Positions 60,836 to 64,000 of a DNA stretch of 64,000 nt are shown here, piece after piece. Position 1 is the first letter of the stretch, and every line of letters begins with the position of its first letter. The position numbers and the translations under genes are program-made. Source of the stretch: Hevea brasiliensis (taxonomy: Eukaryota; Streptophyta; Magnoliopsida; Malpighiales; Euphorbiaceae); NCBI RefSeq assembly GCF_030052815.1, contig NC_079501.1:85631849-85695848 (forward strand), in the 5' to 3' direction. The notes beneath the pieces were generated by a model. The model worked only from the letters and a program-made list of their open reading frames with translations, ran no database searches and was not told the DNA's origin.

Positions 60836-62054
60836 ATGGATATTGATCCACGTAGTCAACCTATGCTTATTGATAATACATCTACAATAATTCCTTGCAG
60901 GTCTACCAGAATATCTCATGAACTAGAAAGATATGGTTTTCTTCGTGAAGATGAACAAGAGTTATTTGTTCATGAAGAATCAAATCATGGAGATGATCTT
61001 TTAACCTATGAAGAAGCTATATCAGATATAGATTCTTCTAAATGGATTGAAGCTATGAAATCCGAAATGGATTCCATGTATAAAAATCAAGTTTGGGATC
61101 TTGTTAATCCACCTAAAGGTATTATACCTATAGGTAATAAATGGGTTTTCAAGAGGAAAATTGGTTATGATGGAAAGGTAGAGACCTATAAAGTAAGGCT
61201 AGTTGCAAAAGGATTTCGCCAAAGGTGAGGAATCGACTATGAGGAGACTTTTTTGCCTATTGCCATAATTAAATCCATTAGGATATTATTAGTAATAGCT
61301 ACATACTATGATTATGAAATTTGGCAGATGAATGTCAAAATAGCTTTTCTCAATGGAAACATTGAGGAAAACATTTTCATGAAACAACCTAAGAGTTTTA
61401 AATCTCAAGATCATTCCAAGGTGTGCAAGCTAAAATGATCCATTTATGGGTTAAAACAAGCTTCGAGGAGTTGGAACATCCGTTTTGATGAAGCAATTAA
61501 ATCATTTGGTTTTATCAAAAAATGTGGATGAGCTATGTGTTTATAAGAAGGTTAGTGGGAGTGCTACTACTTTCCTTATTTTATATGTAGATGACACATT
61601 ATTAATAGGCAATGACATAGGTATGTTAACAACTGTCAAGGTATGGTTGTCAAATACATTCTCCATGAAAGACTTAGGGAAAGTAGCCCATATTTTTTGA
61701 ATTCGTATCTATAGAGACAGAGAGAAAAGAATAATTGTTTTATCCCAAAGTTTATACTTGGAAAAGGTGTTAAAAAGGTTTAACATGCTTGATTCCAAGA
61801 GAGGATTGTTACTAGTAAGGCATGGTATCTATCTTTCTAAGGAAATGTCTCCTAAGACACCTGAAGAAATGGAGAAAATGGCCAGGATTCTATATGCTTC
61901 GACTATTGGAAGTTTAATGTATGTAATGCTGTGTACTAGGTCGGATATCGCATATGCTGTTAGTTTGACTAGCAAGTTTCAATCAAATCCAGGTTTGAAA
62001 CACTGGATAGCTATTAAGAATATCCTTAAGTATTTGAGAATAATTTATTGTTGA
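60836..62054 (+). pseudogene. copia reverse transcriptase (broken)
   Basis: Opens with an acidic linker, then WIEAMKSEMDSMYKNQVWDL, GNKWVFKRKIGYDGKVETYK and a stop at LVAKGFRQR (TGA about 61,227). In the block usually reading WQMDVKTAFLNG the catalytic Asp codon is AAT (Asn, 61331-61333). The YVDD motif is intact at 61584-61595. The C-terminal connection (YASTIGSLMYVMLCTRSDIA) is recognisable. At least four stops or frameshifts are present. Confidence 0.9.
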
Positions 62055-62505
62055 TTTATAGAGGTGGCGACCTACAATTGGATGGTTATACAGATTCTAA
62101 TTTTCAATCAGATATTGATGATAGAAAGTCTATCTCTGATTTTGTATTTATTTGTAATGGAGGTGCAATTAGTTGGAAAAGTTCTAAATAGTGTACAACT
62201 ATCGACTCCACTATAGAAGTTGAGTATATTGCTGCATCAGATGCTGCAAAAGAGGCTGTTTGGATAAAGAAGTTCGTGACAGAACTTGCAGTAGTTCCTT
62301 CCATTGAGTCAGCAGTTCCTCTCTACTGTGACAACAATGGAGCGATCATTTAGCCTAGGGAACCCTAGTCTCACAAAAAATCTAAACACATAGAAAGGCG
62401 CTACCACAATGATCAGAGAGATAGTTGGGTGAGGCGATGTAGCCATGCAAAAAATAGCATCAGCTAAAAATCTAGTTGATCCATTCATTAAGGCTATGTC
62501 ATAAA
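62055..62505 (+). pseudogene. copia RNase H (broken)
   Basis: After a stop at 62,052 the translation gives LDGYTDSNFQSDIDDRKSIS, then a TAG, then IEVEYIAASDAAKEAVW and LYCDNNGAI. The Asp, Glu and Asp catalytic contexts are all present. A stop follows GAI, and further stops precede the polypurine tract. Confidence 0.88.
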
Positions 62506-62568
62506 CTCAGTTAGACTAACATCTTGAGAAGATGGGTCTAAGATACTGTAATGAATGGCTCTAGTATT

Positions 62569-62578
62569 AGTGGGAGAT
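62569..62578 (+). other. copia polypurine tract
   Basis: Purine-rich tagtgggaga ends one base before the 3' LTR start TGTTAGTAG. Confidence 0.8.
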
Positions 62579-64000
62579 TGTTAGTAGTATGCCATAGAGC
62601 ATATCATTCTATATGTATCTTGTACATAATTTTATTAATAAAAAGCAATTACACTTTTCTTTTTACATGATCTATTTATATATAATTGAAAAGGTCCATT
62701 GATATTTTGTTAGAAATTTTATTCTTAAGTTGTTAAGAATATGAGTGACAGTATTTCTAGCACAAAGTATCATAAATTGGTTCACAATCGAGGATACTTC
62801 ACAAAAAACATGACTTATCCAGAAAGATTATAGTCATGCTTATTCCCAAAGTATTAATATGAGATATTAATAAGTTGGAGTGGTGAGTCTCCATGCCACA
62901 TAACAAACATGATAGGCACTTATATATGATAAACAGGCCGAACCAGTGATGATTATGACAAGCACGTGGGGTTTACTCTTGTCAATGCATTGTCATATAT
63001 CATATCAGTGTATATAATCTTTAGACCTGAGATAACACAGTTATCTTGTATATAAGTGGTTTGAGTTTGATACTATTTTCATACTCGTACTATGTATGGG
63101 TATATGGGCATGTGTTGGCTCCTACTTGTTATATATGGAGATAGGTGTTGATCAAGATGGGATCCATTATCCTAAGTAAATAGGGATAAAATCCTATGTT
63201 TATTTAATTGTTCTTAATGATTTAAGTTCTTGGCCAGGACAGATAGACTTAGCCAGAAAGGAGTTTCTAACAAGGAAGTCTGATTAATCAAGAATTAGAA
63301 TTGAAAGAGAAAATTAGATTCATAGCAAATGGAGTTTGACATTAACCATGGTTCCAGCTAGAATTGGGAATTTATAATAGAGAGATCTTAGTGTATGGTA
63401 ACATATGATTAAAGGTTCATTTAAGGTATTCCTTATTGTTAATTAGGTGGCCATGGCATGCTATGCTAGGTGTTAATCATGGTCTATGAGATGCCTAAAA
63501 TGATTTAGAGAAATCATTTACGGTAGGGAAGAGTTCCAATGATGTTAAGAGTTAATATCATTTCTTATTGCCAATTAATAATGAGCCTAGTAAGTCACAC
63601 ACCTACACAAGTAAATAACTAATTAAAGTATGAGTTTAATTAATTAATTAAATAGGTTTGGTTTGCAATAAGGTTGCAAAGTCCCTAGCATGACTTGAAA
63701 TCGAATCTAGGTTGTTGGATGTATAATATAAACAAATGGTGAAATTAATTAATGGAGATTAATTAATTAATTAATTTACATGTGATATAAATTAATTTGA
63801 GGGAGAAATTACAATTTTGGATTGAGAACTCAAAATTATAAACAAGAGCAAAATGGTAATTGCACATGGTGACTTGTGGCATCATGAGATGGTGACACAT
63901 GGCACCTATGTGAGTGTGCCATTTGTCTTCTCATGCTGGAAGATGATTAAATGAAGATTTAATTGTAGCTTGACACTTGTCTTAATGAGATTAAGATAAA
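62579..64000 (+). mobile_element. copia element 3' LTR (runs off window)
   Basis: Starts TGTTAGTAGTATGCCATAG and aligns with the first 1.4 kb of the 5' LTR. Compared with the 5' LTR it has extra sequence near 63,880 (catgagatggtgacacatgg), which also occurs in the solo LTR at about 46,200. The remaining 0.6 kb and the target duplication lie outside. Confidence 0.9.

Overview
The window looks like repeat-rich nuclear heterochromatin from a flowering plant. The evidence is an AT-rich background, a CACTA-type DNA-transposon terminus, three different Ty3/gypsy kinds, two Ty1/copia kinds, primer-binding sites matching plant initiator tRNA-Met, and small TRIM-type LTR elements. A dicot is likely; the species cannot be named from what I see. 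I find no intact host gene, no tRNA or rRNA gene, no CRISPR array and nothing prokaryotic. All recognisable coding sequence is retrotransposon or transposon protein, and nearly all of it is broken.

Region 1 (1-34,079) is a head-to-tail array of about 20 copies of a 1.62-kb unit. Each unit joins two parts. Segment C (about 1,050 bp) is the 3' end of a CACTA-like transposon: an acidic protein tail, a subterminal zone full of TTGTGACAAA-like motifs in both orientations, and the terminus TTTCTTGTAGTG. Segment F (about 570 bp) is not obviously transposon. Read on the minus strand it looks like a promoter plus 5' leader, with E2F-like, CCAAT and MSA-like motifs. The array has higher-order structure: two successive 6.47-kb four-unit blocks, then a 3.24-kb two-unit relation, then three successive 3.94-kb two-unit blocks. 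In the last three blocks the same unit carries a 690-bp chimeric TRIM-like insertion flanked by GGCTT duplications. In the first unit segment F is inverted. Only the last complete unit keeps the acidic reading frame open; most others share a TGA stop.

Region 2 (34,080-43,821) is a mosaic on the plus strand. It holds AT-rich DNA, a decayed gypsy reverse-transcriptase piece, a 4.7-kb chromovirus-like LTR carrying a complete 392-bp TRIM (two 151-bp LTRs, PBS, PPT and TAATA duplication), an Athila-like gag/protease piece with a probable LTR, and another small LTR.

Region 3 (43,822-54,837) is a minus-strand nest. A copia element (LTR, RNase H, RT, integrase end) is split by a 2.1-kb solo copia LTR, then cut by a chromovirus-like element with 3-kb LTRs whose interior is mostly deleted.

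Region 4 (54,838-64,000) is a plus-strand copia element. It has a 2.06-kb 5' LTR, PBS, 1.75-kb leader, gag, protease, integrase, RT, RNase H, PPT and a 3' LTR running off the window. It inserted into the chromovirus LTR. It is disabled by stops and frameshifts, including changes at catalytic positions of integrase and RT.
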